A stretch of 64,000 bases of DNA from Trichostrongylus colubriformis. Taxonomy: Eukaryota > Nematoda > Chromadorea > Rhabditida > Trichostrongylidae. The stretch covers positions 6,437,725 through 6,501,724 of the forward strand of contig OZ022260.1 in assembly GCA_963978905.1 (NCBI GenBank). The letters are read 5' to 3'. Position numbers and translations under genes: made by a program. Of this stretch, positions 1-13,054 are shown piece after piece. Position 1 is the first letter of the stretch; every line of letters starts with the position of its first letter. Under the pieces are notes generated by a model. The model worked only from the letters and a program-made list of their open reading frames with translations, did not search any database and was not told the DNA's origin.

Positions 1-306
1 TTAGTAAGCACCGTATGCAAAGTTTCACGCGAAAGAGTGACAATCCAGCCAAGATATAGCTCCTCAAAGTGGAGACTGAGTGGGCGGGGACTCAGAGTAA
101 ATGCTCGCCTCGTCGTACCGCGGCGGAAGACGGGAGTGAGCTTTCGCTCTGAGGCCACGCGCCTTCGGCAACCACTTTGAGGAGCCGTATCTTAGCCGGA
201 TTCTCACTTTTTCGAGTGATATTCGCATGCGGTCCTTATTAAGCAAATACAACATAAATATATGGGTAGCAGAGAAACTTATATTACCGTGCACGATTCC
301 TTTAGC
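1..306. repeat. foldback MITE, family A, cut by the window edge
   Basis: Palindromic arrangement with internal acgcgaaa and aagcaaatacaacataaata blocks, ending near gcacgattcctttagc. Same family as 22369-22793, 51505-51938 and 61114-61518. Confidence 0.75.
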
Positions 307-845
307 AGCTCCTTTTTGCAAACGACCATCGGACTATAACGCTGTTTTCTTAAATACACAAGAGGAACTGCTCCAATGCCCTTTATTCATTAAAATTATA
401 AATAAATAAGAGCAACAACGGTACACGCACGGATTATCAAATCATTGTGCAGAAAATATCGTTCCTATATAACAATATTATCACAGTAATCATTTACCGG
501 AAGACAGGAGAAGCTCAGAAACCATAAAAGATCCTCACTTGAGCAGTTCTCTCACCTGAAAACAAGGTTCAATAGATTATGAAAGCTGTGCAACGAAAGA
601 TGACGTGGACTAATCAGTGTTGGGATACGCCCTAAATTCGTCTCTATTCCACATTAAGGGAGAGGTAAGGTAGCTTCCACTCGTTTTAACGGGGCTTCTT
701 ATCGACTGATTTCAGAAAAATAATCTTTGCGGGTGCAACATCTCTCACGTACTACGCTTAACTCTTCTGCGTGCTAAAGGACGGTTGCAAATGACAGAAT
801 GTGGCAATAGCAAGTCCAAATCAAAAATGTAAGTAACGACTAAGC
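307..845. other. downstream flank of COG6, no gene seen
   Basis: AT-rich sequence without a supported gene. A minus-strand AATAAA occurs near 385, about 460 nt past the COG6 stop, perhaps too far to be its poly(A) signal. Confidence 0.5.
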
Positions 846-3800
846 TTAAGCACAAACCTGCTCTACAGATTTAAAAGTGACATTTTGGTAGGCATTGAAT
901 GGATCTTCTAGTTTTTTGATAACAACCGAGTAGGCTGCAACGACATTATCCACCGTTCGCTGTTGCACACTTTCCCTAGAAATAATCACATTACTTCTAT
1001 TCTCAATTACTTTCTCCTCACACCCAATAGTGCCTCTTACCTTGTACGCACACTGCTGATCTTCGCCACTTGATCCAGCTGGTAATTGTCGGGTTGGGAC
1101 AGATAGACATCAAACTGCGACAGTATCTGATTGACTGTACTCGCGTCCATGCCAGGTATAGCTGATAGTGGACCCTGCAAAAGTATGATGGATTCCCTGC
1201 TTGACCGAAAATACGCACTTCGTTCAAGCTTAAGAATTTGGGACAGCCTCTTGAGTGTGAGGATCTCTTCTGGAGAGAAGGGTATTGTTTACGATGGACA
1301 GTCCAAAAATCGTAACTTCAGTAAAAGGCATTCTCATGCGAACCAGATCAGCAATAGGCAGCTGTTTTCGTTCAAGGAAATAACTTTGAAGTATGACTTT
1401 GTGATACAAGAATGGAGCTCGGCTGTAGGACAGTCCACATATCATTGAGGAACTGACAGAGCTTTAAAAATAGGGCCACAGTAGCAGGATTGCGCTTATG
1501 GGTGAAGTTCGAACTACGAATTTACAGAACGATTTTCAATTGCTCCACCAATCAACGTAAACTGATGAAGTAACTCCTCCTGAGTAAAAATAGAATATGA
1601 CCACGGGATTGGCGTCTTGCATCATAGTTACAGGATAAGAGGAAATTGATTGAACAGGAAGGAGAAAGTACCGGCGGTAATTGTCTAATACCGCCAGTAT
1701 TAAAATCGTATGAAGCCAAAAGGTATGAATACAAGTGTATTACCTGATTTCGGTCATGAGCAGCAGCTTTCTGGTAAAGACTGATCAAGCCTGTGTTTGC
1801 GAGAATGGTCGAAGCTTCTTCAGATACCAAAACATCCTCATTACCCTCCATCTGAAGATAATTATTATGACTAGACAGAAATGCTTCTTGTGAAGTGACA
1901 GGCCATAATAACTCACTAAAGCTTTTATCATTTCAAGTCGAGAATCGGTAAATGGATAAAGAATAACCAATGAGTAAATCGCTGACAAACAATTCAGCGT
2001 ATATACAGCGACATCTAAATATGGATACCTTGTTGAAAGCGTAGCATTACGACAAAACAAAAATAAACAAGTAAATAATCAAAAACCTAGTGGAGAGTGC
2101 AGATGGGTGGCGGCAACTTGGACCGATCTGTACAGTGGATCTAATACACACGAAAAAATCTGGAAAAATATTGTTGGAAATGTTCAAAAAGTTTATCTGT
2201 ACTTCATCAGACACAACAAACCTTGTTGAACTCCTCCTCCGCATTCTGGCGCGAAGCCATTGCACCATCGTGGCTGTCCAGTACGTCCCTGAATACTGGT
2301 TTTATGGGAATGGGAAGACATTACTCGATAAAAACCAACGGTACCTCCGCATATACTCACAACATTACAACCATACATAACGAATAAGAAGTTGAAACGA
2401 CTCCGAAATGCCTAAGAAATAACAACTCACCTCAAAAGCATCAGAATTTGATGAACAGCTGATACAGGAAGTAAATCGTAATCAGGGGCACCCATCTGTA
2501 AATACAACATCCTTTGGGTGAGCAACCATGTAATCTAGAAGTATTTTTACAAACTTTGGACAGAATTTTCTGGACAGATCCATTCAAACCGCTGTAAAAG
2601 ATATTAAGGGTTAGCTGATTGAGTTCGTCAACTGTGCGTGCTAATTCCGAATCCGCTCCAATTTGTGGCCTGAATAATTGCTTTTTACACTAGAACGGGA
2701 AGTAGAAAAAATTGAACATGACGGTACGTACGTCATTTTCTCCGCATAGAATATGAACAGTGCAGAAAGACGATACAGAACAACAGAGTCGGATTCTCCG
2801 GCCAGTGCTTGTTCAACACGGAGCTGCAAGAGTGCTGCTTCAAGAGTATTCACGAGTAACTGTTTTGAGTAAGTGGGGTCCAAGTACGAAAAGAACGAGG
2901 TAAAATAGAAAAAAGACTCTACCTTGAATGGGCGGCAAAGAGCGCTTGAGATCTGAGAGAGCAGGCTCATCGAGTTCTCACGAATAACTGATTATTGAAA
3001 TAGTAATCATTTGAAAAAGCGAACAAATAACTGATCTGTAGAGCTTGTCGAGATAAATAAGTACCTTGAGGGTCACATTCTTTGAGAAGCATTTGCAAAA
3101 GTTCTTTCTCGCCTTCTAGCGCCTCATATATCCATGCTAGCATATCACCCATATATCTTAAACAAAATGAATGTGAAACCAAATAAAACGAATAAATGTG
3201 AACGTAAACATAAGAAATTTGAAAAAATTACCGTAGCGGATCGTGACTCATCAATTCAATAGGTTTTCCATTACTATGAGTACCCTTTGTGAGAGCATCG
3301 ATGTACAGACGTAGGATTTGGTTCTTTCGTGCGGTGCACACTTCATCTAAAAATAAAATCGTTCAATGCAAGCATTCATGATATTCATGACCAACTGACC
3401 TAAAGCATATTTCAATAGAACTTCTCTTTCTTGTAGAGCCGCGAATGACTGACAAAGTACAGCTTTCATCTCGACGTAATCAGCACTAAGAATGCGACAC
3501 TCTCCTGGAAAGACCATCAGAGTAAAGAAGGATGGCTCAAAGACTACTTGCGGCGTCAGAAAAATTAACATTATATCAAGATTGTCCATTAAACATTTTT
3601 GATAATAGGCATAAAAATGGACAGAAACCGGCATTTTGAGCACATCACCAACTTTGAATGCTTCGATACAGTACTTCGTAGGCCTTCTCCAGAGTTTGCG
3701 ACATTTCTTCCATGATTTCCACACTAGATAGCGAAGCTATGTTTCGCAATTACTTGGTCACACATAAATTCTAAACTCACGCAGCCGAGTGTTCTCCGCT

Positions 3801-5016
3801 GCTACGCAGTAGCTCCTTACTGTCAACGTAGATTTCCCGTGCACGAGCGAGAGCAGGGAAGAAGTCGCTCGTTATGGTACCATCTAAATAAAAACTTGCA
3901 GTTACAGTTCAACCACTGAGATAATCTTTGAATAAAGCTTAAGTTCTAGCAACTGATCTCTCGGACATCTATCTCAAAACATTAGGATCCAAATCGTGGT
4001 AATCGTATAAGCAAACAAAAAGGAATTAAAGATACGTGTAAAGATGCAAAAACTGTAGCAAGTAAACACACCTTTGGTGTTCCCCTCAAGTGCTCTCTTT
4101 TCGTGATCGTTCAGAGAAAATCTTCCAAGAAAATCATCTATAGCCTTCTGTTTTGATTCCAGACGCTTTCTGCAGAGTAATAAAAGATAACCACATTGTG
4201 GTACAAGTAGCTAGTTGAGAGACAAGAACTTACTTTTGATTTTGCAAAGCACTGGTTTTACTGAGAAGATCCTGAGTTTTTTCCTTATTTTGCTGTATAC
4301 GATTAGTTAAATCGGAGCATATCTTGTGCATAGTACGAACTTTTTCAGCGAAATCCTGCACATGTGCATTTACCTGTAACATAATGATGAACTGAATTGG
4401 ACTCATTATACCAGGAAATGAAAATTTCTCTCAATATTAACACTCTTCAACGGTTATCCGTAACAACGGAAAAAATATAATGGAACTGTGATAGATACAT
4501 ACCTTCTCGAACTCCTGCAAATAATCCTTATTGAGTTTCATTTGTCGCTTTTCAAGATTCCGAAGAAGACGACGTTCCGTGTGTATATCAAGATTTTCCA
4601 CCATGGGAGCCACATAGTCAACAACTTTCAGAAACTCCTAAACCGATACAGTTGTAGAATTTCGAGATCAACAGCTTCCCTTCGTTCAAAATGCAAAACA
4701 AAGTTCTGCAGCGCTTGAGACGAGACGCAACTCGGCATTTGTCGTAAAATCAACGCTATATTCTGCACGATATCACACATGAGACGCGTAATCTTACTGT
4801 AGGAAAACAAAGACGTTTCTACTTAGTCTTTTGCGAGGTCAAATATGAACACTAATGCTCGTGGAAATGGAAACCCACGGAATCATTATGCAGCTTGCTG
4901 GCGACCAGCTTGTCAATTCTTCGTTTGATCGGATTCGTTACCGAAGCAGTGCTGTCAACTTGGGCGCCGGCCGATGGAGGTACTGCCGGTGTGGTGCCGT
5001 CAACGACCGATTCCAT
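846..5016 (-). CDS. COG6: COG6, conserved oligomeric Golgi complex subunit 6 (complete, 19 exons)
   Basis: Subunit of lobe B of the COG tethering complex, which captures retrograde vesicles at the Golgi. Exons, 5' to 3': 4879-5016, 4503-4637, 4234-4373, 4072-4169, 3781-3883, 3653-3723, 3400-3504, 3232-3346, 3065-3156, 2923-2987, 2732-2823, 2555-2669, 2431-2495, 2222-2288, 2087-2159, 1917-2014, 1744-1851, 1041-1174, 846-975. All junctions are GT-AG and the phases agree, giving 647 aa against about 657 in human COG6. Collinear landmarks: NPIKRRIDKL near residue 30, LRYMGDMLAW near 270-300, SCVLDPL, FTDSRLEM, then a C-terminal segment ending VEQVCA. The N-terminal third is helical and rich in K/E/Q, as in the family. 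An acceptor-like site (gaatccag) lies 3 nt upstream of the ATG, compatible with trans-splicing. Exon boundaries are hand calls; one extra short terminal exon cannot be excluded. Confidence 0.93.
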
Positions 5017-5057
5017 GGCCTGGATTCAGAAATCGGGCTCCACAGACAACCGACCAG

Positions 5058-5119
5058 AGAAGAACTTAAACGGTAAAATGTGACATTGCTCTCCCCGGTG
5101 CGGTTGCGTCGCGGCTTTC
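5058..5119. repeat. left arm of a 62-bp inverted repeat in the COG6 5' leader
   Basis: Starts 42 bp upstream of the COG6 ATG. Matches the reverse complement of 5958-6019 with about two mismatches across 62 bp. Confidence 0.9.
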
Positions 5120-5611
5120 GTACTGGAGCATATTATCTCCTCCCAGCGTGCTAATCTCCATGCCGCTCATCTGCTTTTCACTGGCAGTGGTAGTTTTTCT
5201 GGTTACCCTTCCATTTGCTGCTTATCGGAGTAATATCTTTCCCCTGGAGTGTACTTTATCCAGAACGTGCACTGTCTTTATAGTGTATTGATGCAGGATT
5301 TGCCACTTTTCTATGAAGATGCAAATTCAGTTTTCATACTCTTTGCGTTGTTTTCATTAACTGCGCGTGCGCTATCAAAATGCTTTTAGAAAATCTTTTA
5401 TGCCAAGGGTCCGTTGAATCTTAAGACCTGTTATGTTGAGCGGTATTAGTTTTCTGATATGCCTTCATATTATTGTTGCTTTAATTCAAGTTATCGGAAC
5501 TAGCATAGATTTCCAGGTTTTTCAGAACTGAAGCTGTAGAGTGGTTTTTTTATGTGATATTTTTTATGTGATTGTTGAATTGATTTGATTTGTTGAACAC
5601 GTTTTATGAAC

Positions 5612-5862
5612 AGTGGGGTCAAATAATGTCGGGGGGGGGGGGGGAGAGACGCAAAATTTCCACCCACGTCATAGCTTCTTTCCTTCCTTAGGCTTAGGCT
5701 AAAGCAGATGAAACCTATGCTTTGACAGATGCTTTTTCATGTGAGGGGAGGGGATATCAATTTAGCCTAAGCCTAGGGAGGGAAAGGAGCTTCGACCTTG
5801 ACGCAAATTGCGTCTCCCCCTCCCCCCCCCCCCCCCCCCCCGACCTTATTTGACCCGAACAG
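5612..5862. repeat. foldback element with poly-G/poly-C arms
   Basis: A G-run near the left end and a C-run near the right end flank inverted segments: ggggtcaaataatgtcg against its complement, and ccttaggcttaggc against gcctaagcctaggg. A diverged relative lies at about 58000-58150. Confidence 0.8.
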
Positions 5863-5957
5863 TGTTGACTATAGCAATAATGGATGTTAAACGACAATTC
5901 CGAAGACATTCCACCTAAAGCAGGACCACACGGCATGGAAGATTAGCGCGCTTGGAT

Positions 5958-6019
5958 GAAAGCCGCGACGCGACCGCACCGGGGAGAGCAATGTCACATT
6001 TTGCCGTTTAAGTTCTTCT
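5958..6019. repeat. right arm of the 62-bp inverted repeat
   Basis: Inverted copy of 5058-5119, on the VPS45 side of the divergent intergenic region. The arms enclose 838 bp that includes a separate foldback element (5612-5862). Confidence 0.9.
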
Positions 6020-7125
6020 ACCGACCAGCCCTGCTGGCGAAGGCGGGGCCAACCACGTCATTGCAACCGGGGCGCGTTTTCGACCACGTGAGAACTCGTC
6101 CAGCTTTTTCGAGCTTCTTCATTGGGCAGTCGACATCGGCCTCGCCTTTTTTGTGGTCAGTATTTGCCCAGAAGTAAGTTTACCTTTTGCTTTTTTCGGT
6201 TCTTTGAGTTTCCTTCAGTTAACTGTCTAGTGTGAATCATCACAGCTTTTTCGCCACTTTTTATTTTGCTCTATCAACTTTTTTTTATTTTTTTCATTTT
6301 TAACAACACGGTTCAAAGTGCATAGTCTTACAATAATGTTCCATCGAGGAGCACATTCGAATTTGCAGAAGACTCTGCTCCTGTTTGTAATAGGTTCTGC
6401 TTTGGTGCTAAGGTTGGATGCACACCTTTCGCGCCGTCGTTTCTCACATGGTATCATCCTACCATCATCACCTTGGCACTAAGGAGGATATTTCAAATCG
6501 AAACTTACCTTTATTCAGGGGACCACCTCTCTACCCATAACTAGGTCTGTGGCTGAAAACTAGGGTCACATTAGCGTCATACGCCTAGCACTGTGGGGTG
6601 GTCCCCCCCCCCCACCAAATACATTTCGACCTAATTTGAATTGTTAACATATGTGTGATAAGCGACCAACCTCAAAAATAGTACGGGGACTAGACGGGTA
6701 TGTAGGGAGGTGGTTCATTCATTTCGAACCGCTTCTTTTCATAATCATATATGAAATCCATGCCCTTGCTCTTTCCTAATGTGATTTCCTCACCTTGTCT
6801 GGCTTGTTCAGATTATACTGGTGTGTGAAATCAGTTGCTTAGCCCGATTATCTCCTCTTCCCCTTGTTGGTATAGTCCCTGAAAATGTTCTCATGAGGCT
6901 GTGGTCATACTCGCCGCCGGCAGCACGTGGCTGCATTCACAGGCTGCGAGGGAGAGTGGCACGGTGGAGGTGCAGAGATAACGCAGGCAACGAGGCAGGG
7001 TGATTCAGGCGGAGGCGCAGAGATACGCAGCCACGCCCTGCCGCCGGCACCGCAAAGTATGACCGCGACCTGAGCGCGGCGAAATATCGTGGATTCATGA
7101 AACTAGAGTACTGGCCTTTTAAGGA
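6020..7125. other. upstream flank of VPS45
   Basis: No gene supported. A T-rich tract lies near 6250-6300 and a C-run near 6604. A GC-rich stretch near 6900-7080 ends with the cgcaaagtatgaccgcgac motif shared by local foldback elements. Confidence 0.5.
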
Positions 7126-10100
7126 ATGGATGTACTTGGCACGGCTCGATGTTACATCAAGGAGATGGTGAACTTAGCTGGACCTCAAATGAAAGTCATT
7201 CTGATGGACAAGGAAACGGTATGTTAATGTGGTTGTCATTTCACTTCTCCTGATTAATTGAATTTCATGGTTCCAGACAACCATAGTATCTTGTGCTTTC
7301 GCACAATCCGAAATGATGCAGAAGGAGGTATGTCACGTTTCCTTTTTATTCTACTTTTCTTCAAAAGACTAACATTGATGAAGTCTTTGAGGTGTATCTG
7401 TTCGAACGCTTGGATTCGCCTGTTCCACGAGAACCTATCAAGCACCTTAAATGCCTGGTGTTTGTGCGGCCTACCCCAGACAATGTGCAATTATTATCTA
7501 CTGAGCTGCGAAATCCAAGATATGCACAATATTATATTTGTGAGTATTATGATTACAAAAAGAGCGAAGAATTCGAATGGTTGATATTGTAACGAGCACT
7601 TCAGATTTTTCGAATATAGTCAGCAAAACTGATTTGAAAACGTTAGCTGAGGCAGATGAACACGAGGCTGTGAGTTTCTTATTCGCGTGTCGTTTTTGAT
7701 TGTCTGAACTCCATTAAATTTTTTGGACCACATCAGATCACTTCAAATTGTTAAGTTTTAGCTTTTGTATCTTTCAGTTTTCCTTCTGTTCTGTTCTCTT
7801 TCATTTTATTTTGTTTTCATACTTTTTTTGGTGTATCGCAGAACAACAAATAATTTTAACGCTGTATTATCGGGGGGATTGGAGAGCAAAAGTGATTATA
7901 CTAGACCTCAGCTTCCTCCCTTCCTACTCGTGGTGGCTACGTCCTCCCCCTCCAATCTTACCGTTTTGAATTAGCTGTGGTGTCACGTGTTTTCGGACGC
8001 ATTGTTCTAGAGTGCTCCCGCCCCCACCATATTCACGTGGTACCATACTTTTTCATGCAATACACCGTTTAAGTTCGCAGTTGATGTGAATAAATAGTCA
8101 CACCAGTTTTAGCGTTTTCAGGTGAGAGAAGTCCACGAATTTTTCGTTGATGGCATCGCTTTAAGTGCGCCATTGTTTACCATCAATTTGAAACATATCT
8201 ATGACCAGTCCTTTAACGTCACGGCTTCTTCCTTTCTTCGCATCAAGCAGGCGCTTGTCGCTTTACTGCTTAGTCAGAAGAAGAAACCTTTGATAAGGTG
8301 AGAGTGGTTGATTTTTCTGCCCAAGGAGAGATACATCGAGATCTGGAATATTCAGATATCAGCGTTCATCGGAAGATTGTAAACGGCTAGCCGAGGATTT
8401 GAATCAGGTGCGATCCAAAACTTCCCTATTTTGCTATTTTGCCAGAATATCATTTCGTCCCGAAGTTTGGCTGAATATGTATGGCGCTTTAGGTCATGCG
8501 CCGAGAAGAAGGCTTATTTGATAATGCCAAACGCGATGCCGTATTGCTAGTGGTGGATCGTAGCGAGGATCCCGTAACCCCACTACTCAACCAGTGGACG
8601 TACGAAGCGATGGTACGTTTATCATTGTTATTTACTTGTGTATTTATCGCTTGTTGGCTGTCGTAGAAATATCTAAAGCATTTCGCCAGTTTGACATGGA
8701 ACTCATAACTCGAACGAAAACTTCAATGAAGGCGTTCTGGTCGTTCAGGTTCACGAGCTCATTACTATAAACAACAACAGAGTGACTGTGGATGGTCAAA
8801 GTATGGTTTTAAGCGAATTGCATGATGAATTTTACGCAAAGGTTTTGTTTGATTCATTTGTAATCTTTGTGTCGCTTATTTGTTTAATTTCCTTTTGGAA
8901 ATTTTGTTAGTAGCATTTGAGCTGACATATTTTCAGAATGTCTCGTCTAATTTTGGAGAAATCGGTCAAAATATCAAGTTATTGATGAATGAGTTCCAGC
9001 AAAAATCTCAGATTCATAAGAATTTGGAATCAATAGCTGATATGAAGAATTTTGTTGAAGAATATCCGCAATTCAAAAAGATCTCAGGTATATAAAAAGA
9101 TTCGCTTTCATACGCTTTCGATATAGTTTTAGCTTTTTTTTTTGAAGGTACTGTTTCGAAGCACGTCACATTAGTTGGAGAGCTTAGCAAAATAGTATCT
9201 AATCAAAATCTCCTGGAGATCTCAGAGGCAATTTATTTTAGTTTTTAACTTTTTATCATGTAGAAGTAGTAAGTATCATAGTCCCTAAAGGTAAAGTTTA
9301 TTTCAAGGTAGAACAAAGTATTGTCGCAGAAGGAGACCACTCTCGTTGTCTGGAACGTATTCGATCTCTTATCAATCATCCCAAAACAACACGACTGGTG
9401 AGAATAGTTAGTGGCTAGGCAGATTTTTTAGGAAGTAATCCATTTCCGTCTAGAATGCACTTCGATTGGTGCTCCTTTATGCTCTTCGGTTTGAAGGAAA
9501 TCCTAACAATGAGTTGTCCGCTCTGGTTGGTATGCTAAGAAAGGTGAGATCATCTTCTAAACGTTTTGCAACCAGTTGTATAGATCTCATCACATTCACC
9601 AACCACCGCGATTCTGAATGGAACCAGAATGTGCGGCGCATCCCAAGAAGGGATTGATTAACGCCAAAGAACTTTATCCTTAACTTTTTACTTTATAATT
9701 CATACCTTGCTTTGTTAAGGACAATGATGCAGCTAAAATAGTACGTGCATTACTGCGGTACGGTGGAGCTGCGCGAAGAAAAAGCGATCTTTTTGGTGAA
9801 GGATCAACAATGGGAATGACAAAAAGGTACGAGTCAGTGTGCTGTTGCTTGATCTTTAACTGAATTTATGGTTCATTCGTTCTTTTCTACCACATAGTTT
9901 TTTTTTGTGATGGATGGGATGGCTCTTACGTGCCTTACTTCCTTTGTCAGTTACATAAAATAGCTTTCGGTTCGTTTATTGCGATTGAACACCCTATGTT
10001 TCAGATTCATAAAAGGATTAAAAGGCGTTGAAAACATATACACCCAACACGAACCCTATCTCAAGGACATTGTCGAAAATGTTGTCAGAGGACGATTATC

Positions 10101-10639
10101 AGAACAGCAATATCCCTATGTACCTGGAGATGTGACGGGGTGAGTTTTACGAGACTGCATTGTTCCTGTGTTTTGGTTAATGTTTCGCTTGATTTTGGAC
10201 TTTTCATATCGATTTTATGTCTTACTAGATTAGAAGTCCGAGCTTCGATGCTTCCCATGGCTCTTTTTTCCTACTTTCATTTGCAATGGATTTAACGTTG
10301 CTCTCTTTTTTCTAGCGGTCGACAAGAAAATCTTATCGTATTTATTGTCGGTGGAGCCACATTTGAAGAAGCCTTGTTCGTTCGATCCCAAAATGAAAAG
10401 CGAATGCAAGGAAGTGGAGGTCCATCAATAACTCTCGCTACGACGTTTATGCACAACACAACGAGGTGTGTCGCTTGTTAATTTGATTACTCGATTATTT
10501 GGCTACTAATCTGATTATAGTTGTTATTTCGGAATTTCAAACGTATGTGTATTCTTCCTCAGAGCATCAGTACTCTCCGTTATTTTGCAAAATTTTCAGC
10601 TTCATCGAGCTGTTTTCTCAACCGCAATGGGCGCGATAG
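7126..10639 (+). CDS. VPS45: VPS45, Sec1/Munc18-family vacuolar protein sorting protein (complete, 16 exons)
   Basis: SM protein that binds syntaxins of the TGN/endosome and promotes SNARE-mediated fusion. Exons: 7126-7218, 7277-7327, 7392-7539, 7605-7669, 8122-8297, 8356-8407, 8493-8612, 8749-8841, 8937-9087, 9148-9227, 9308-9397, 9454-9543, 9720-9826, 10005-10139, 10316-10465, 10600-10639. Phases agree throughout and give 546 aa, close to family length (~550-570). Recognisable VPS45 segments in order: [31 protein letters not shown], the SM signature [76 protein letters not shown] and a terminal SFIELFSQ. Intron 10 (9228-9307) appears to start with GC rather than GT. Start chosen because the family begins a few residues before the MKV strand; a ttttaag acceptor-like site lies 2 nt upstream. 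Divergent from COG6. Confidence 0.95.
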
Positions 10640-11037
10640 AAAAGCAAACGGTTGTTGTTGTGAAACACGGTGCAGTTTTGAAGAATAGCAGAAATCCACC
10701 AGTGATCCATAGTCTGAGCTTGAGTTTGTGTATTTTGTTTGCGCTGTACAGATATTTATTCAAAGCATGAACGAGGTATGATAAAATGTAAGAATTCTAT
10801 TTGTCAAATAGGGTCACGAAGGAAAATTGGAAATTGTGATTGGCGTACTTTATAATAAGCAGGCAAGCAAGCAAGCGGCTGCGGTGCGATCCTTTAGTGC
10901 GACAGTGACGTGACCGCACGCGTCTGTAGTCAACCATGACAGTCCAGAGAGCAGCACTATGGCAACACTTCTCCAACAGTACTTTGATCAGTAATTGATT
11001 TGTGGAATAATAGCCTGAGGCTGAAGTTATGCCTTGC
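10640..11037. other. downstream flank of VPS45
   Basis: 3' region of VPS45, then repeat-like sequence (tgaccgcacgcgtctg near 10910). No gene seen. Confidence 0.45.
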
Positions 11038-11228
11038 GATTCGTCCGAACCGGCCGACGGGGCGGTTCGGACGAAGCGCAAAGTATAGTCCATTTCGGGG
11101 CGCCTGACAGGGCGTGGTCTACTGACATGGATGAGAGTGTATCAAACTCTCTCACTTTTGCCACGCACACTCACTCTCGCCACTCACCTATGTCTGGAGG
11201 TCACACCCTGTCAGGCGCTCCGAAATGG
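11038..11228. repeat. two adjacent hairpins
   Basis: 11038-11080 folds as cgtccgaaccg against cggttcggacg. 11090-11228 has terminal inverted copies of ccatttcgggg-cgcctgacagggcgtg. A related inverted pair (ggctggcagggcgtggcct) occurs at about 59265-59365. Confidence 0.75.
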
Positions 11229-11732
11229 AGTATATCACCTCAGCTTAAGAGTAATGATTGTGGTGCAGCTGCAGACGTTATCAGATTGGTCATTGGATTG
11301 ATGAAAACTATCAATCCAGCATATTTCGACCTTCGAAATTTCCAATTCACCAAAGCGAGTGGTTCAATGTCGTCTCTGTTATACGCACTAGTACTCTCGG
11401 CGTAGACGGAAAGTCCTACACTCCCACCTTGACGGACCACCATCCTGCACATCCGATAGTCAACATGGGAGATCATAACAAGAAGCATCGAGATACGTGA
11501 CTTTCGGAACGATTGGCAGTCTGTGCGTTTCATCGATAGCAAGCCACCCTCTCGGTACTTTTCTTAACCACTTCTTGTATAATTAGAATAACGAGTGGTT
11601 TAACGGCGCTGTGCAAACTCGGAGAATCCACATCCTAACACAATAAAAATAAGCCGATAATATGGAGTTGTGGGAAGCGTGTACACAATACAAAGGTGGT
11701 TGTGAGCTATAAGTTATGAATCTTAATTCCAG

Positions 11733-12426
11733 TGTTGCGGCTCGTCGGGCGGTTGCCCTCCTAACCGCTAGCGCAACAGCATCGTGGTTGCGGGTCTCCG
11801 GACTCTACGTCACCCGGCTGCTATGCCTGCGGGTTGTCACTGCTCCCGTGGGCTTCCCCAGGAACCATACTGCTTTCCCCACAGTATGGCCGCCGCTTCC
11901 CGGAGGTACTGGCTCTCACACTTCTACCTATTATTACCCTTGATACGACAGCAAGTACAAGGATTACAGCACCCATATTTATTGTATACATATTATTTAC
12001 AATAGTCGCCCTACTCTCATCATCCTGCCTGGACTCAGGTCCGACCGTGCTTCATCCCCCCAAGGGTCAACTATTGGTATATCAGCGGTAACTGCGGTAA
12101 CTTCCTGCACCCTGCAGGCTATCTACCCCGCCTGCAGCCGTCCACGTCCTCGGGTGTAACGGACGTGGGCATGCCAGCGCTCAACCAAGCCGGCCGCGGT
12201 CCGCCCGACCGCACCGCGTCCATGTCGGCCTGCAGAGCGTAAGAGACAAGCTCTTACCCTCTACAGTCCAGCCTGGCATCCTAGCAGCCATAGCCCGGTG
12301 CCCTCTCCTCCCGGGGGGAAAGTGTGTAAGCACCGACTGGCAGAGGCGACCCCTTTTATAGAGCCACGGACTGGGGGCGGGGCCGGGCGCGCGGTGCGCC
12401 CACAGGGACAGTCGCGTTCCGCGACA
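11733..12426 (-). mobile_element. solo LTR of an LTR retrotransposon
   Basis: 694 bp bounded by TGTTGCGG and CCGCGACA, an imperfect TG...CA inverted pair, and flanked by the 5-bp direct repeat TCCAG (11728-11732 and 12427-12431). On the minus strand a TATA box (ctataaaagggg) lies about 65-75 bp inside the 5' end, and an AATAAA occurs near 11980. No gag/pol remnant adjoins it, so it is a solo LTR left by recombination. A 5-bp duplication fits Ty3/gypsy or BEL/Pao; the family was not identified. Confidence 0.82.
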
Positions 12427-13050
12427 TCCAGTGCGGGTACTTGTTTATGAAGGGTTCAAGCCTATCCGTTGTACGGTGGGGTAGGGGCGGCTGTAATGAG
12501 GAGAGCATGAGCCAGAAGCTATTGGTTTGATTTGTTCTGTTCTGACTCTTCTAAAAGCTTGTGAGAGTTGTGAAGAGTTTAATCGTGTCCATTGGACAGT
12601 GAATATTAGAAACAGACATTATTTCTTTACTTCAAAATTTTCCAGTATGATTGTCGGCAATTTTATCGGGATTTTCTTCTTTAACTGCGAATCCACTTCT
12701 CTGAAAATGTGTCATTTGATTTCCAGTTTTGTGAAGGGTTTGCTGCTTCTCTATTTCATGTCGTTTTTATCATTATCTATCTCTAGCTCTTTAGCTCGTC
12801 TATCTCTAGCTTCCTCTTCAAGTTCTTTGTATTCTTGACTACGTTCCACTCCTTGGACGCTGATATAGAAACTCTGATATTTTATAAACACACTTTTTAT
12901 ATTCTCTTTTAGTGCTGCGTTAATAAGCAGCTTGCTGGTGTTGATCCCGGTCTTAATGGCACACCTTGCAATATCAGATTAGTAGACTTATCTTTCTGGG
13001 GAAGTAGATCTGTGGGCGAGCATTTAGGATCTATCCTTTCGCCACGCCTT
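12427..13050. other. intergenic, no gene seen
   Basis: Short open frames only (for example a Ser/Leu-rich one at 12527-12838). No recognised domain or repeat. Confidence 0.4.
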
Positions 13051-13054
13051 GATG

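Noticed and set aside
4628..4810. Open minus-strand frame upstream of COG6 exon 2
   Set aside because: COG6 exon 1 joins exon 2 directly in phase and matches the family spacing, so this is intronic.
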